Shown here: positions 26,785-34,782 of the stretch, piece by piece | How positions within the stretch are numbered: position 1 is the first letter of the stretch | Layout of the letters: each line of letters starts with the position of its first letter | Source of the DNA: Bacteroidota bacterium | GTDB taxonomy: Bacteria > Bacteroidota > Bacteroidia > AKYH767-A > JAHEYN01 | Length of the DNA: 59,039 bases | Reading direction: 5' to 3' | NCBI GenBank assembly: GCA_023251555.1 | Contig: JAHEYN010000019.1 | Location: forward strand, 1-59,039 | Translations under genes and position numbers: made by a program | Notes under the pieces: generated by a model | What the model was told of the DNA's origin: nothing | Database searches by the model: none | Seen by the model: only the letters and a program-made list of their open reading frames with translations

Positions 26785-27321
26785 ATGAAAAAGTTATATC
26801 TCATGGCTGTATATGCCATACTGCCTGCCTCGTTCCTTTTTGCGCAGGCATCTTCTGATACAGTGGTATCCGTAAAATATACAAATGCCATTGGCGCAGG
26901 AGCGGGGTTTACCACGGGCTATGGATTGTCGTACCGGTATATTCCAGGCCGCATTGGTTTCCAGGCTAATTTCGCTCCCTACCATGATAAGCAATCCGAC
27001 ACTTACAGCGCAGGAGTTACGTTTATCTATACGCTTATTGAAAGCAAGACGGCCAATCTTTTTCTTTATGAAGGGAATCATTACTACTACGATTCGCAGA
27101 TGGTTTACTATACCGATTCTACAAAGAATATACAGACAACGGATACCAGTCATATAACCGGCAGAATGACGGAAAGCTACGTGAATAACGGGGTTGGCTT
27201 CGGGATGGAGTTTATCATCGTGAAGAGAATAGGATTTAACCTGATGGCGGGATATGCTTTTTACGATAATTTCAGAAGTATCAATTTCACAGGCGAGACC
27301 GGACTGTATTATAAGTTCTGA
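26785..27321 (+). CDS. Predicted outer-membrane beta-barrel protein, unknown function
   Basis: A 178-residue protein starting at the ATG 26785, which begins a signal peptide (KLYLMAVYAILPASFLFAQ). An upstream in-frame extension lacks this character. The mature part has alternating hydrophobic strands, many tyrosines (YNYDSQMVYY-like stretches) and ends in GLYYKF with a terminal phenylalanine, the typical BamA recognition end. It looks like an eight-stranded barrel of the OmpW/PorT general type, but I recognise no named family. It follows murF by 84 bp. The gap contains a TCCCGT/ACGGGA hairpin (26741-26762) and a near-consensus TACTTTTA box. Confidence 0.6.
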   Translation: MKKLYLMAVYAILPASFLFAQASSDTVVSVKYTNAIGAGAGFTTGYGLSYRYIPGRIGFQANFAPYHDKQSDTYSAGVTFIYTLIESKTANLFLYEGNHYYYDSQMVYYTDSTKNIQTTDTSHITGRMTESYVNNGVGFGMEFIIVKRIGFNLMAGYAFYDNFRSINFTGETGLYYKF

Positions 27322-27404
27322 GACTTCCGGCTGCGTTTTTTTGCCGGATTACATGCTTCTTTCCGGATCCTGAGAAATATCATGGAGCCCGTTGATCCGT
27401 GTCA

Positions 27405-27435
27405 TTGCAGAGGAATGTGGCCCCTGATACTTTTG
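27405..27435 (+). promoter_or_regulatory. Strong Bacteroidota-type promoter of the porin gene
   Basis: TTG (27405-27407), a 20-bp spacer and TACTTTTG (27428-27435) form a full match to TTG-N20-TANNTTTG. The -7 box ends 23 bp before the ATG at 27459. Confidence 0.7.
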
Positions 27436-27458
27436 CTGAAACTTTAAATATCTTAATT

Positions 27459-28736
27459 ATGAAAAAGAAACTGCAATTAATAATGTTTGTATCCTGCAGT
27501 ATTGCGGGTACTGCCTCTGCGCAATTTACACTGAGCGGAGAACTTCGCCCCCGTACTGAGTACAGGCATGGCTATCAGACGCTTCTTGATTCAGCCCAGG
27601 GAGCGGGAGTATTCACCTCACAGCGTACAAGATTAAACTTCGGGTATGCTGCTGAAAACTTCAGGACATCCCTGGTGCTCCAGGATGTAAGGGTATGGGG
27701 GAGCCAGCCTCAGCTTAATGCTGCGGATGGCCTCAGTTCCCTGCACGAGGCATGGGGCGAATACACTCTCTGCAGGAGTTTTTCAGTGAAGGCGGGAAGG
27801 CAGGAACTAAACTATAATGACGAACGCCTCCTTGGTGCAACCGCTTGGGTTCAGCAGGCAAGGAGCCACGACGCACTTCTGGTTAAGTATTCTGACAGCA
27901 CATTAACAGCGCATGCCGGTGCTGCTTATAACCAGGGAGGCGAAACCTCTTTCACCGTTCCTTATGCGGTTGGAGGAAGTTACAAGGAAATGTATTTCAT
28001 GTGGATAAACAAGAAGGTGGCAGGTTTCAATATAAGCCTCATCGGAATCGGGAATGGAATGCAATCCAAGGTCTCCGCTTTCAGCACCTGGTTTTCCCGT
28101 ACTGCCGGAACTTATATCGAGTACAAAAAAGATAATCTGTTTGTATGCGGAAGATATTATAACCAGGGGGGAGTGGATGCGGATAAAAAGAAGATCGAGG
28201 CATTTATGGCAGGAGCAGATGTGAATTACATGCTGCTTTCAAGAATCAGTGTAGGGGTGGGAGGGGAGATGATGTCAGGGCAAAGTGCGACTGACACATC
28301 GAAATCATATATGGCTACCAACCGTTCTTTTTCAGCCCTCTATGGCACGGGCCATAAATTCAACGGGTACATGGATTATTATTATGCCGGGAATCCTCAC
28401 GGGGGAGTGGGGTTGCAGGATATTTATTTTAAGACAAAATTTAAGGCAGACAAATGGTGGGCCGGACTTGATGCGCATATTTTTAATGCTGCTGCCAATG
28501 TCCTTGACAAGAAAAAACTTGCATCGGATAAAGTTTATTCATCCATGAATCCCTACCTCGGCGCGGAACTGGACATTACCGCAGCATATACGTTCTCTCC
28601 TGAATTCTCTCTCCAGTGCGGATATTCACAATACCTTCCTACCGCGAGCACAGGTTCTGTTAAGAAAGGAAAGTACAACCAGACTCAAAACTGGGCATAT
28701 CTGATGTTAACCTTTAAGCCGGTTTTCGTGAAGTAA
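27459..28736 (+). CDS. Putative porin (alginate-export-like barrel)
   Basis: A 425-residue outer-membrane protein. The ATG at 27459 begins a signal peptide (LQLIMFVSCSIAGTASA) and mature FTLSGELRPRTEYRHGYQ. The latter and the segment RTRLNFGYAAENFRTSLVLQDVRVWGSQ, followed by GRQELNYNDERLLGA, are characteristic of the large barrels of the alginate-export/phosphate-selective porin group. A C-terminal strand series ends in YLMLTFKPVFVK. The substrate is unknown. The gene has its own strong promoter and a good intrinsic terminator, so it is a monocistronic unit. Confidence 0.75.
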   Translation: MKKKLQLIMFVSCSIAGTASAQFTLSGELRPRTEYRHGYQTLLDSAQGAGVFTSQRTRLNFGYAAENFRTSLVLQDVRVWGSQPQLNAADGLSSLHEAWGEYTLCRSFSVKAGRQELNYNDERLLGATAWVQQARSHDALLVKYSDSTLTAHAGAAYNQGGETSFTVPYAVGGSYKEMYFMWINKKVAGFNISLIGIGNGMQSKVSAFSTWFSRTAGTYIEYKKDNLFVCGRYYNQGGVDADKKKIEAFMAGADVNYMLLSRISVGVGGEMMSGQSATDTSKSYMATNRSFSALYGTGHKFNGYMDYYYAGNPHGGVGLQDIYFKTKFKADKWWAGLDAHIFNAAANVLDKKKLASDKVYSSMNPYLGAELDITAAYTFSPEFSLQCGYSQYLPTASTGSVKKGKYNQTQNWAYLMLTFKPVFVK

Positions 28737-28757
28737 TGATTTTGTAAGCCTGGTTTT

Positions 28758-28799
28758 ATCCCCTTCGTTTATGGGTAATGGCGAAGGGGATTTTTTTTA
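28758..28799 (+). terminator. Intrinsic terminator of the porin gene
   Basis: ATCCCCTTCG (28758-28767) and CGAAGGGGAT (28782-28791) form a perfect 10-bp stem with a 14-nt loop, directly followed by a run of eight more T residues. It lies 22 bp after the porin stop. For the facing minus-strand gene there is no U-tract, so it works on the plus strand only. Confidence 0.9.
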
Positions 28800-28813
28800 T
28801 ACAACTTGTTGCA

Positions 28814-30799
28814 CTAACGGGTGCCCGCTGCAAACTTTCTGAAAAATATTTCGCCTCCTGCCTCAACCCGGAGAAAATACATGCCGGGTTTTAAAGAACC
28901 TGTATTTACCTGCTGCTCGCTGCTATTCCGGCTGAGCAGTATCTGATTCTTCAAAACCTGTTCCCCGCAGGCATTGAATACGGTGAATGAAATTTCCTTT
29001 CCCGTGGGGTAGTTGTAATAAGCAGTGATAGACTCCCTTGCCGGATTTGGGTATAATATTAATTCATCGGCGAGGAAATGATTATCCAGGGAAATAATTT
29101 CAGAGTAGGAAAACCTGCCGTCATAATCCATTTGTTTCAGGCGGTAGTAATTGATTTCAGGAAGAGGGTAGTTGTCTGTAAACCCGTACCTGTGCATGGA
29201 GGATGTGTTTCCTGCGGTATGAACCTGCCCTATCTCCTCAAAAGTATTTCCGTCGCTGCTTCTCTCAACGGTAAAGTACCCGTTCATCGACTCAGAAGCC
29301 GTACTCCACTCAAGGGTGTTTACTTTCCCAGGCCGGCCGCTGAATGTAAGCCATTCTATGGGCAGGAGCGCACATGAAGAACTTGCGGTAAAAATATCGT
29401 AACTGTTTGAGAGTGTAGTACTGCCGAAAACCGGGTTAGCACCCTGATAATTTCCTGTTATGTAGCTGTTCCCGGAGGCATCAGCATCAATTCCATAGCT
29501 GTAATCAGATCCTCCTGAGCCCCCGCCGCTGATGGCACAAATTACGTTCCCGGAAGCATCGTACTTTACAGTAAAAACATCAAGAGTGCCAAAGGATCCT
29601 GTATTGTTTAAAGTGGTGCTCCCGAAGACTGTCGAAGGGCTTCCGTAATTTCCTGTCACATAGGTATAGCCACTCCCTGCATCGGTGCTGATCGCCCAGC
29701 CATATTCCCAGCCTGTTCCCCCGGATCTCCTTGACCACTGGGGAACACCGGAACTGTTATACTGGGTGATAAAAAAGTCGGAAGTGTTGCCGGCACCGGC
29801 GTTGGTTAAGGTGGTGCTTCCGAAAATAATTGAAGGTCCCTGGAAGAACCCGGTGATATAAATATTATTGCCTGCATCCACGCTCACTCCCTGTGACCAG
29901 TCATGAAAATCCCCGACTCCGCCCGCCCTGACGCCCCATTGCACCGTTCCTGCGCTGTTGTATTTGGCAAGAAAAATATCATTGTATCCTATGCTGCTTG
30001 AGTTAGTCAGGGTGGAACTGCCGAAAGTAATTGTGTTACACTGGAAATAACCGGTTACGTAGCTTTCCCCGTTCCCGTCAACTGCAACGGCATAAGCGAT
30101 ATCACTTCCGTTTCCTCCGTTTTTTACAGCCCATTGCACAGCTCCGGCGGTATTGTATTTAACAAGGAAGATATCTTCTGCTCCTCCGACTCCGTTATTT
30201 AATGTAGTGCTGCCGAATACGATGGAAGCGCTTGCAAAAGCACCTGCCATGTATGGATTCCCGCTGCCGTCGAGTGCAATGCCATAACCAAAATCATTAT
30301 CCACTCCTCCTGCCCTTGCAGCCCATTGAAAAGCCCCGGCAGCATTATATTTTGCAATGAACACATCATTGGTTAAGCCAACACCTCCCGCATTTGTTAA
30401 GGTAGTGCTCCCGAAAACCATTGTGGGACTGGCAAAATAACCCACCACATAGGTATTACCGCTTGCATCCGCACTGATGCCGTATGCAATATCGGCTTCC
30501 GTTCCTCCTGCCCTTGCAGCCCATTGAAATGCCCCGGAGCTGTTATATTTTGCAATACATATATCTTCCGTTTGCATCCCGCTTGCATTGTTTAAGGTAG
30601 TGGACCCGAATACGATGGAAGTGCTTGCGAAAGCGCCGGCTGTGTAGCAGTTTCCTGAAGCGTCAAGACTGATGGCGTATCCGTAATCATAATCTGCACC
30701 CCCGCCTTTTGTTGCCCAGTTCCATGTCTGGGCTTTCGGAGCGTGGAGCAGGAATAGATTTAATGCGGGCAGAATCGTAAATATGAGAGATCTTTTCAT
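28814..30799 (-). CDS. T9SS type A cargo with seven SBBP-like beta-propeller repeats
   Basis: A 661-residue secreted protein with a signal peptide (MKRSLIFTILPALNLFLLHAPKAQ). Seven repeats of about 55-65 residues follow. Each starts with W-A-x-R-x-GG and contains YGI-x-D-x-SGN-x-Y-x-x-G-x-F and then FGSTTL-x-N, which is the SBBP (beta-propeller) repeat pattern. Seven copies would close a seven-bladed propeller. From about residue 480 there is a Fn3-like segment (LEWSTASESMNGYFTVERSSDG), common in this cargo class, and the last 80 residues are the type A sorting domain (ELILYPNPARESI, FNACGEQVLKNQ, LKPGMYFLRVEAGGEIFFRKF). No enzymatic motif is apparent. Its own TATATTTG box lies 28 bp upstream of the start. 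Confidence 0.85.
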   Translation of the reverse strand: MKRSLIFTILPALNLFLLHAPKAQTWNWATKGGGADYDYGYAISLDASGNCYTAGAFASTSIVFGSTTLNNASGMQTEDICIAKYNSSGAFQWAARAGGTEADIAYGISADASGNTYVVGYFASPTMVFGSTTLTNAGGVGLTNDVFIAKYNAAGAFQWAARAGGVDNDFGYGIALDGSGNPYMAGAFASASIVFGSTTLNNGVGGAEDIFLVKYNTAGAVQWAVKNGGNGSDIAYAVAVDGNGESYVTGYFQCNTITFGSSTLTNSSSIGYNDIFLAKYNSAGTVQWGVRAGGVGDFHDWSQGVSVDAGNNIYITGFFQGPSIIFGSTTLTNAGAGNTSDFFITQYNSSGVPQWSRRSGGTGWEYGWAISTDAGSGYTYVTGNYGSPSTVFGSTTLNNTGSFGTLDVFTVKYDASGNVICAISGGGSGGSDYSYGIDADASGNSYITGNYQGANPVFGSTTLSNSYDIFTASSSCALLPIEWLTFSGRPGKVNTLEWSTASESMNGYFTVERSSDGNTFEEIGQVHTAGNTSSMHRYGFTDNYPLPEINYYRLKQMDYDGRFSYSEIISLDNHFLADELILYPNPARESITAYYNYPTGKEISFTVFNACGEQVLKNQILLSRNSSEQQVNTGSLKPGMYFLRVEAGGEIFFRKFAAGTR

Positions 30800-30827
30800 T
30801 AGAAGATTTATTTTCTGTTATAAGACA

Positions 30828-30835
30828 CAAATATA
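30828..30835 (-). promoter_or_regulatory. -7 box of the SBBP-repeat cargo gene
   Basis: TATATTTG on the minus strand is a perfect TANNTTTG match 28 bp before the ATG at 30799. No TTG stands at N20. Confidence 0.5.
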
Positions 30836-30956
30836 TAAGAAAAATGATACATACTCCTGGAATACGGTGCAGAACAAATTTCCATTTAGTTGCCTCGGGA
30901 ATGGCCTTTGGAAAAATGCCGCCCGGAAACGGAAACGAACGTAGCGATGAAATAGT

Positions 30957-31020
30957 TTTAACCCCGGGGCAAGCGCTCCGGACGTTTTGTCCGCCGTAGC
31001 GGAACGCGAATGCGGATAAA
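30957..31020 (-). repeat. Dispersed UNCG-hairpin repeat, copy B
   Basis: Read on the minus strand: TTTTATCCGCATTCGCGT, then TCCGC-TACG-GCGGAC, then a GC-rich palindrome around CCGGAGCGC and GGGGTTAAAACTATT. It lies between the divergent cargo gene (start 30799) and the acetyltransferase gene, oriented like the cargo gene. It is upstream of the cargo -7 box and therefore not in its transcript. Confidence 0.75.
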
Positions 31021-31062
31021 AACAAATCATTCTTAAAATAGTTTTATTTTAGCCGAAATTTT

Positions 31063-32226
31063 ATGATGCAGCTGATTCAGGTAGTTACGGAAAAAGACAG
31101 GAGAGATTTTCTCAGGGTTCCCATTGTGCTTTACAGGGAAGATCCCTTCTGGATAAGGCCCCTGGATAAGGATATTGAGAATGTTTTTACTCAGAAGCGA
31201 AATAAATTTTTCAGGCATGGGGAGGCGGTGCGGTGGGTTCTTAAAGATGCCGGCGGACAACTCATAGGCAGGGTGGCGGCTTTTATCAACAGGAAAACAT
31301 CCAGAACGTTTTCCCAGCCTACGGGAGGCATGGGTTTTTTTGAGTGTATTGACAACAGGGAAGCGGCTTTTCTTCTTTTTGATACATGCAAAAAATGGCT
31401 TGAAGAGAGAGGGATGGAGGCGATGGACGGCCCCATTAACTTTGGCGAGAGGGATCGCTGGTGGGGACTGATGGTGGAAGGTTTCTTTGATCCTACCTAC
31501 TGCATGAACTACAATCCCCCGTATTACAGAAAATTGTTTGAGGACTACGGCTTCAGGACATATTTTGAACAGTATAACTACAGCATGAGAGTTGGAGATC
31601 CTCTCCCTCCCCAATACCAGGAAAAGAGTGACAGGGTAAGCCGGAATCCTTTGTATCACTGTGAACACATCCGCAAAAACCGGCTTGAGAAATATGCAAT
31701 GGATTTCACCTCGGTATATAATAAGGCCTGGTCCAGGCACGAAAATTTCAAAGGCATGGGGAAAGAACAGGCTATGTCAATCATGAATTCCATTAAGCCC
31801 ATCATGGAAGAGGATCTCATCTGGTTTGCATATTATGACAATCAGCCCGTTGGTTTTTTTATTATGCTGCCCGAAATCAATCAGGTGATAAAACACCTGA
31901 GAGGCAAGCTCGACCTCTGGGGAAAACTCCGCTTTCTCTGGTACAGGAAAACAGGGGCATGCAGAAAGATGTTCGGCGTAGCATTCGGCATTGTACCCGA
32001 GCACCAGGGAAAAGGACTGGAGGGGTTTATTATTATGGCTGCGGCTAAAATTATTCAGCCGAAAAACAGGTACGATGATTTCGAGATGACCTGGATAGGC
32101 GATTTTAATCAGAAAATGATTCATATGGTGGAATCCATCGGGGGAAAAAAGATCCGTACGTATATTACCTACCGCAAACTATTTGATGAGAGCAAGCCTT
32201 TTGAAAGGGCCCCGATGATTAAATAA
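31063..32226 (+). CDS. GNAT-fold N-acetyltransferase-like protein
   Basis: A 387-residue protein. The N-terminus (FLRVPIVLYREDPFWIRPLDKDIENVF) and the block NGPINFGERDRWWGLMVEGF-like (here DGPINFGERDRWWGLM) are recurrent in Bacteroidota proteins annotated only as hypothetical or GNAT. A GNAT-like acetyl-CoA site is suggested near residues 300-330 by AFGIVPEHQGKGLEGFIIMAAAKII, where the Q/R-x-x-G-x-G/A loop appears as HQGKGLE. Substrate and pathway are unknown. There are two adjacent ATG codons at 31063 and 31066 and I keep the first. The -7 region is weak (TATTTTAG). tRNA-Lys follows 83 bp downstream from its own promoter. Confidence 0.65.
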   Translation: MMQLIQVVTEKDRRDFLRVPIVLYREDPFWIRPLDKDIENVFTQKRNKFFRHGEAVRWVLKDAGGQLIGRVAAFINRKTSRTFSQPTGGMGFFECIDNREAAFLLFDTCKKWLEERGMEAMDGPINFGERDRWWGLMVEGFFDPTYCMNYNPPYYRKLFEDYGFRTYFEQYNYSMRVGDPLPPQYQEKSDRVSRNPLYHCEHIRKNRLEKYAMDFTSVYNKAWSRHENFKGMGKEQAMSIMNSIKPIMEEDLIWFAYYDNQPVGFFIMLPEINQVIKHLRGKLDLWGKLRFLWYRKTGACRKMFGVAFGIVPEHQGKGLEGFIIMAAAKIIQPKNRYDDFEMTWIGDFNQKMIHMVESIGGKKIRTYITYRKLFDESKPFERAPMIK

Positions 32227-32256
32227 GCCCTGCTGTATAAAAAACTTTTTCAGTAC

Positions 32257-32287
32257 TTGGAAAGTAGGGTTAATGCACCTATATTTG
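32257..32287 (+). promoter_or_regulatory. Promoter of tRNA-Lys
   Basis: TTG (32257-32259), a 20-bp spacer and TATATTTG (32280-32287) match the TTG-N20-TANNTTTG consensus fully. The box ends 22 bp before the tRNA. Confidence 0.75.
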
Positions 32288-32309
32288 CACCTCGTTTTTT
32301 TAAAACACT

Positions 32310-32382
32310 GATTCCGTAGCTCAGCTGGTAGAGCATTACACTTTTAATGTAAGGGTCCTGGGTTCGAATCCCAGCGGGATCA
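32310..32382 (+). tRNA. tRNA-Lys (anticodon TTT)
   Basis: A complete 73-nt cloverleaf. The acceptor stem GATTCCG/CGGGATC contains one T-G wobble, the D arm is GCTC-AGCTGGTA-GAGC, and the anticodon stem TTACA/TGTAA encloses the loop CTTTTAA with anticodon TTT. The T stem CTGGG/CCCAG encloses TTCGAAT. The discriminator is A and CCA is not encoded. The last 22 bases recur in decayed form at 33141-33162. Confidence 0.95.
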
Positions 32383-32421
32383 CTTGATGATGAAAACAAT
32401 GTCCGCTGAATGAAGCGGAAT

Positions 32422-32450
32422 AAAAAAGCAAACTTCGGTTTGCTTTTTTT
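32422..32450 (+). terminator. Intrinsic terminator after tRNA-Lys (UUCG loop)
   Basis: AAAAAAGCAAAC and GTTTGCTTTTTT form a 12-bp stem on a TTCG tetraloop with a terminal T-run. It lies 40 bp after the tRNA. A smaller hairpin TCCGCT-GAATGA-AGCGGA (32402-32419) precedes it. Confidence 0.92.
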
Positions 32451-32548
32451 ATGGATTATTAACTTTAACTATTCCTGATAAAGCAGCAACAATATTATAC
32501 AACTGAAAAAGATAAGTCACTATTAAAAAATAAATAACCGATAGTAAT

Positions 32549-33127
32549 ATGGCACCTTCCGTTTTTATTTTTGAAATAAAACTTCTTGATACAAATCCTT
32601 CCATATGGAGAATTATCGAAGTAAAAAACAATACCACGCTCCATGACCTTCACCGGGTTATTCAGGTGGCGATGGGTTGGAAAAATGCTCACCTATATTC
32701 TTTTACAAAAACAATAGGCGAGAAATCTATTGAATACATTCTCCCTGAATACGACTCTCCTGATGAACCTTATCATGGAAACAATCCGATGGAATTTAAG
32801 TTAAAAGATTTATTTTCTCAGGTAGGAGATAAAATTGAATACCTCTATGATTTTGGTGATCATTGGCAGCATGAAGTGATTTTTAAAGGGAAGAAATATG
32901 ATACTTCTACCTTTGGTTATCCTGCCTGCACAGCAGGTGCTATGGCTTGTCCGCCGGAAGATGTTGGTGGAATTCACGGATATAAAATATTGTTGAGTGC
33001 AATAGAAAACAAACAGAAGAAGGATCTCGGAGAATACAAAGCCTGGCTTGGGTACGATTTTGATCCTTACGATTTTTCAGCCGACAAACTTATTTTTCTT
33101 TCAAAAATGCTGAGAAAAATAAAATAA
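32549..33127 (+). CDS. Plasmid pRiA4b ORF-3 family protein
   Basis: A 192-residue protein of the PRiA4_ORF3 family. It shows the family pattern IFEIKLLDTNPSIWRIIEVKNNTTLHDLHRVIQVAMGW-x-NAHLYSF, then YLYDFGDHWQHEVIF and the C-terminal CPPEDVGGIHGYKILL. The molecular function is unknown. The family occurs on plasmids and chromosomes and is found near mobile elements. The gene is clearly more AT-rich than the valS or murF regions and sits directly behind tRNA-Lys, inside the putative remnant element. There is no promoter match upstream. The ATG at 32549 begins the conserved domain. Confidence 0.88.
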   Translation: MAPSVFIFEIKLLDTNPSIWRIIEVKNNTTLHDLHRVIQVAMGWKNAHLYSFTKTIGEKSIEYILPEYDSPDEPYHGNNPMEFKLKDLFSQVGDKIEYLYDFGDHWQHEVIFKGKKYDTSTFGYPACTAGAMACPPEDVGGIHGYKILLSAIENKQKKDLGEYKAWLGYDFDPYDFSADKLIFLSKMLRKIK

Positions 33128-33162
33128 TGCGGGGGATTCCGGTTCGAGTTCCAATGGGATTA

Positions 33163-33455
33163 TATCATGGCTGTTTCACCAAGGTTTCACTCCGTTTTTC
33201 TCTGTATTCTCCATACTGTTTCTATTTCTTTTTGCATGCTTTTAATTCCATGATGTGTTCCATTCTTGTTGATTTTTAAGATTAAATTTAATCTGCCTTT
33301 GCGTTCCGCTACGGCGGACGGGAAGGTCTTGGGTTAATTTCCCGCAGCTTGCTGCGAGGTGGTTCATTTCCCGGTTCACTTTAAATACCACCTGTTTTTT
33401 TTATCTTTAACTATCCGGCTTTCGGGAAGATTTATACTTACAACCTTATTTTCTT
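33163..33455. other. Intergenic region between pRiA4b-type gene and SpoIIE phosphatase
   Basis: 293 bp, AT-rich apart from repeat copy C (33291-33348). A hairpin CGCAGC-TTG-CTGCG lies at about 33343-33357. TATCTTTA (33402-33409) is a 7 of 8 match to TANNTTTG and may be the -7 box of the phosphatase gene. No ORF or RNA gene is supported. Confidence 0.4.
33291..33348 (+). repeat. Dispersed UNCG-hairpin repeat, copy C
   Basis: ATCTGCCTTTGCGT followed by TCCGC-TACG-GCGGAC. The left half matches the other copies, while the right half is diverged (GGTCTTGGGTTAATTTCCC). It has the same orientation as the downstream SpoIIE phosphatase gene, about 110 bp before its start. Confidence 0.7.
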
Positions 33456-34712
33456 ATGAAACAGCAAGAAGAAATACCACATATCACACAGGAGCTCATT
33501 TTGTTTTACAGAAAATGGATTTTCGTGCTTGAGTTTCCGCTTGTCGTGCTGATTATTTATACTGCACAGAATCCTCTTTACACTTTTTATTCATGGCTTG
33601 GTTCATTTTTTATTGGAATTTCTGTAGGAGTGATCATGATGAAAAAAGGTCGTAAGCCCGGAATATATGTTGCCAGCATTCGCTCTCTTTTCATGTTTCT
33701 GATGGTTTGGTTTGCCGGCAAAGACGGAATTACCTGGATGTTTTTTCTTCAACCTATCGTATCCACTGCACTTACACTTCCCGATATCAAATTGCGGTTG
33801 AAAATGCAGATTCCTATTGCAGTCATCGTACTAATTGAATATGTCTTTTTGGGAGATTCAATAATTGATATTATGATTAAAACTACGGTGTATGCTACTT
33901 TGATAGTACTTAATGCTAAAGTAAGTTCTGTTTTTAACCTGCAGAATAATATTCTTGCTGATAGAAATCGCGAAATAACAGATAGTATTCAATATGCGAG
34001 AAAAATCCAACAAGCACTATTAGCCCATGAAAATTTTTTAAATGCTTATTTAAAAAATTATTTTATTATATATAGGCCCAAAGATATTGTAAGCGGTGAT
34101 TTTTATTGGGCAACAGAGAAGCATGGACGATTTTATCTGGCGGTCTGTGATTCAACTGGTCATGGAGTTCCCGGGGCATTTATGAGTTTACTTAATATTT
34201 CTTTTTTAAACGAAGCAATTTCAGAAAGAGAAATAGTACAGCCAAATGAGATATTGAATCATGTCCGTAAACGTTTGATAGAAAATATTTCTGGTGAGGA
34301 AACAAAAGATGGAATGGAAGGGGTTCTGCTGTGTTTTGACAGAAACTCAAATGAGATTTCATATTCTTCGGCCTACAATCCTCCCTTTTTGTTTAATAGC
34401 AATAAATTGCAGGAACTTCCTTCGGATAAAATACCGATTGGCCCTGGAGAGAAGACAAATTCTTTTACGAATCATGTTATTTCTTTTACCGCGGGAGACA
34501 TATTATACCTGTACACTGATGGTTATCCGGACCAGTTTGGGGGACCAAAGGGGAAAAAGTTTAAGTATAAACAACTTAACGAAAAATTATCTGAAATAGG
34601 TAGTAAACCCCTGACCGAGCAAAAAAATATTCTTGAAAAAGCATTTACCGACTGGAAAGGAAGTTTAGATCAGGTAGATGACGTTTTGGTTATAGGTATT
34701 CAGTTATTCTAA
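33456..34712 (+). CDS. Membrane-bound SpoIIE/PP2C-family protein phosphatase
   Basis: A 418-residue protein. The N-terminal about 160 residues hold five or six hydrophobic segments (FPLVVLIIYTA, WLGSFFIGISVGVIMM, SLFMFLMVWFAG, IPIAVIVLIEYVFLG), then a short linker NREITDSIQYARKIQQALL. The C-terminal PP2C/SpoIIE domain has RPKDIVSGDFYWA, the metal-binding aspartate in VCDSTGHGVPGAFMS, LYTDGYPDQFGG and DQVDDVLVIGI. It dephosphorylates serine/threonine, probably on an anti-sigma-factor antagonist or similar partner, with the membrane part as sensor. No partner is adjacent. The gene is much more AT-rich than the related gene at 53849-55735, whose phosphatase domain shares the same motifs. It lies in the compositionally odd segment after tRNA-Lys. 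Confidence 0.85.
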   Translation: MKQQEEIPHITQELILFYRKWIFVLEFPLVVLIIYTAQNPLYTFYSWLGSFFIGISVGVIMMKKGRKPGIYVASIRSLFMFLMVWFAGKDGITWMFFLQPIVSTALTLPDIKLRLKMQIPIAVIVLIEYVFLGDSIIDIMIKTTVYATLIVLNAKVSSVFNLQNNILADRNREITDSIQYARKIQQALLAHENFLNAYLKNYFIIYRPKDIVSGDFYWATEKHGRFYLAVCDSTGHGVPGAFMSLLNISFLNEAISEREIVQPNEILNHVRKRLIENISGEETKDGMEGVLLCFDRNSNEISYSSAYNPPFLFNSNKLQELPSDKIPIGPGEKTNSFTNHVISFTAGDILYLYTDGYPDQFGGPKGKKFKYKQLNEKLSEIGSKPLTEQKNILEKAFTDWKGSLDQVDDVLVIGIQLF

Positions 34713-34782
34713 TTAACCAGATCCTGTTTAGGGGAGCCCGTCAGAGGAATCATTTATACCGCTTCCTTATTTCCCCATTGTG

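Larger units (their letters stand above)
32361..33162. mobile_element. Possible remnant of an element integrated at tRNA-Lys
   Basis: The last 22 bp of tRNA-Lys (32361-32382) align with 33141-33162 at 17 of 22 positions, and all five differences are transitions. The alignment ends exactly at the tRNA 3' end. The enclosed 780 bp are AT-rich and carry one gene of the pRiA4b ORF-3 family, named after a plasmid ORF. No integrase is present. I read this as a decayed attL/attR pair, but a single imperfect 22-mer is modest evidence. Confidence 0.4.

Noticed and set aside
27325-27350. TCCGGC...GCCGGA hairpin after the small barrel protein as a terminator
   Set aside because: The T-run lies in the loop, not after the stem, so it lacks the intrinsic-terminator layout.
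31033-31740. 235-codon minus-strand frame over the acetyltransferase gene
   Set aside because: It is antisense to a conserved protein, without signal or domain. The sense strand has clear conserved blocks.
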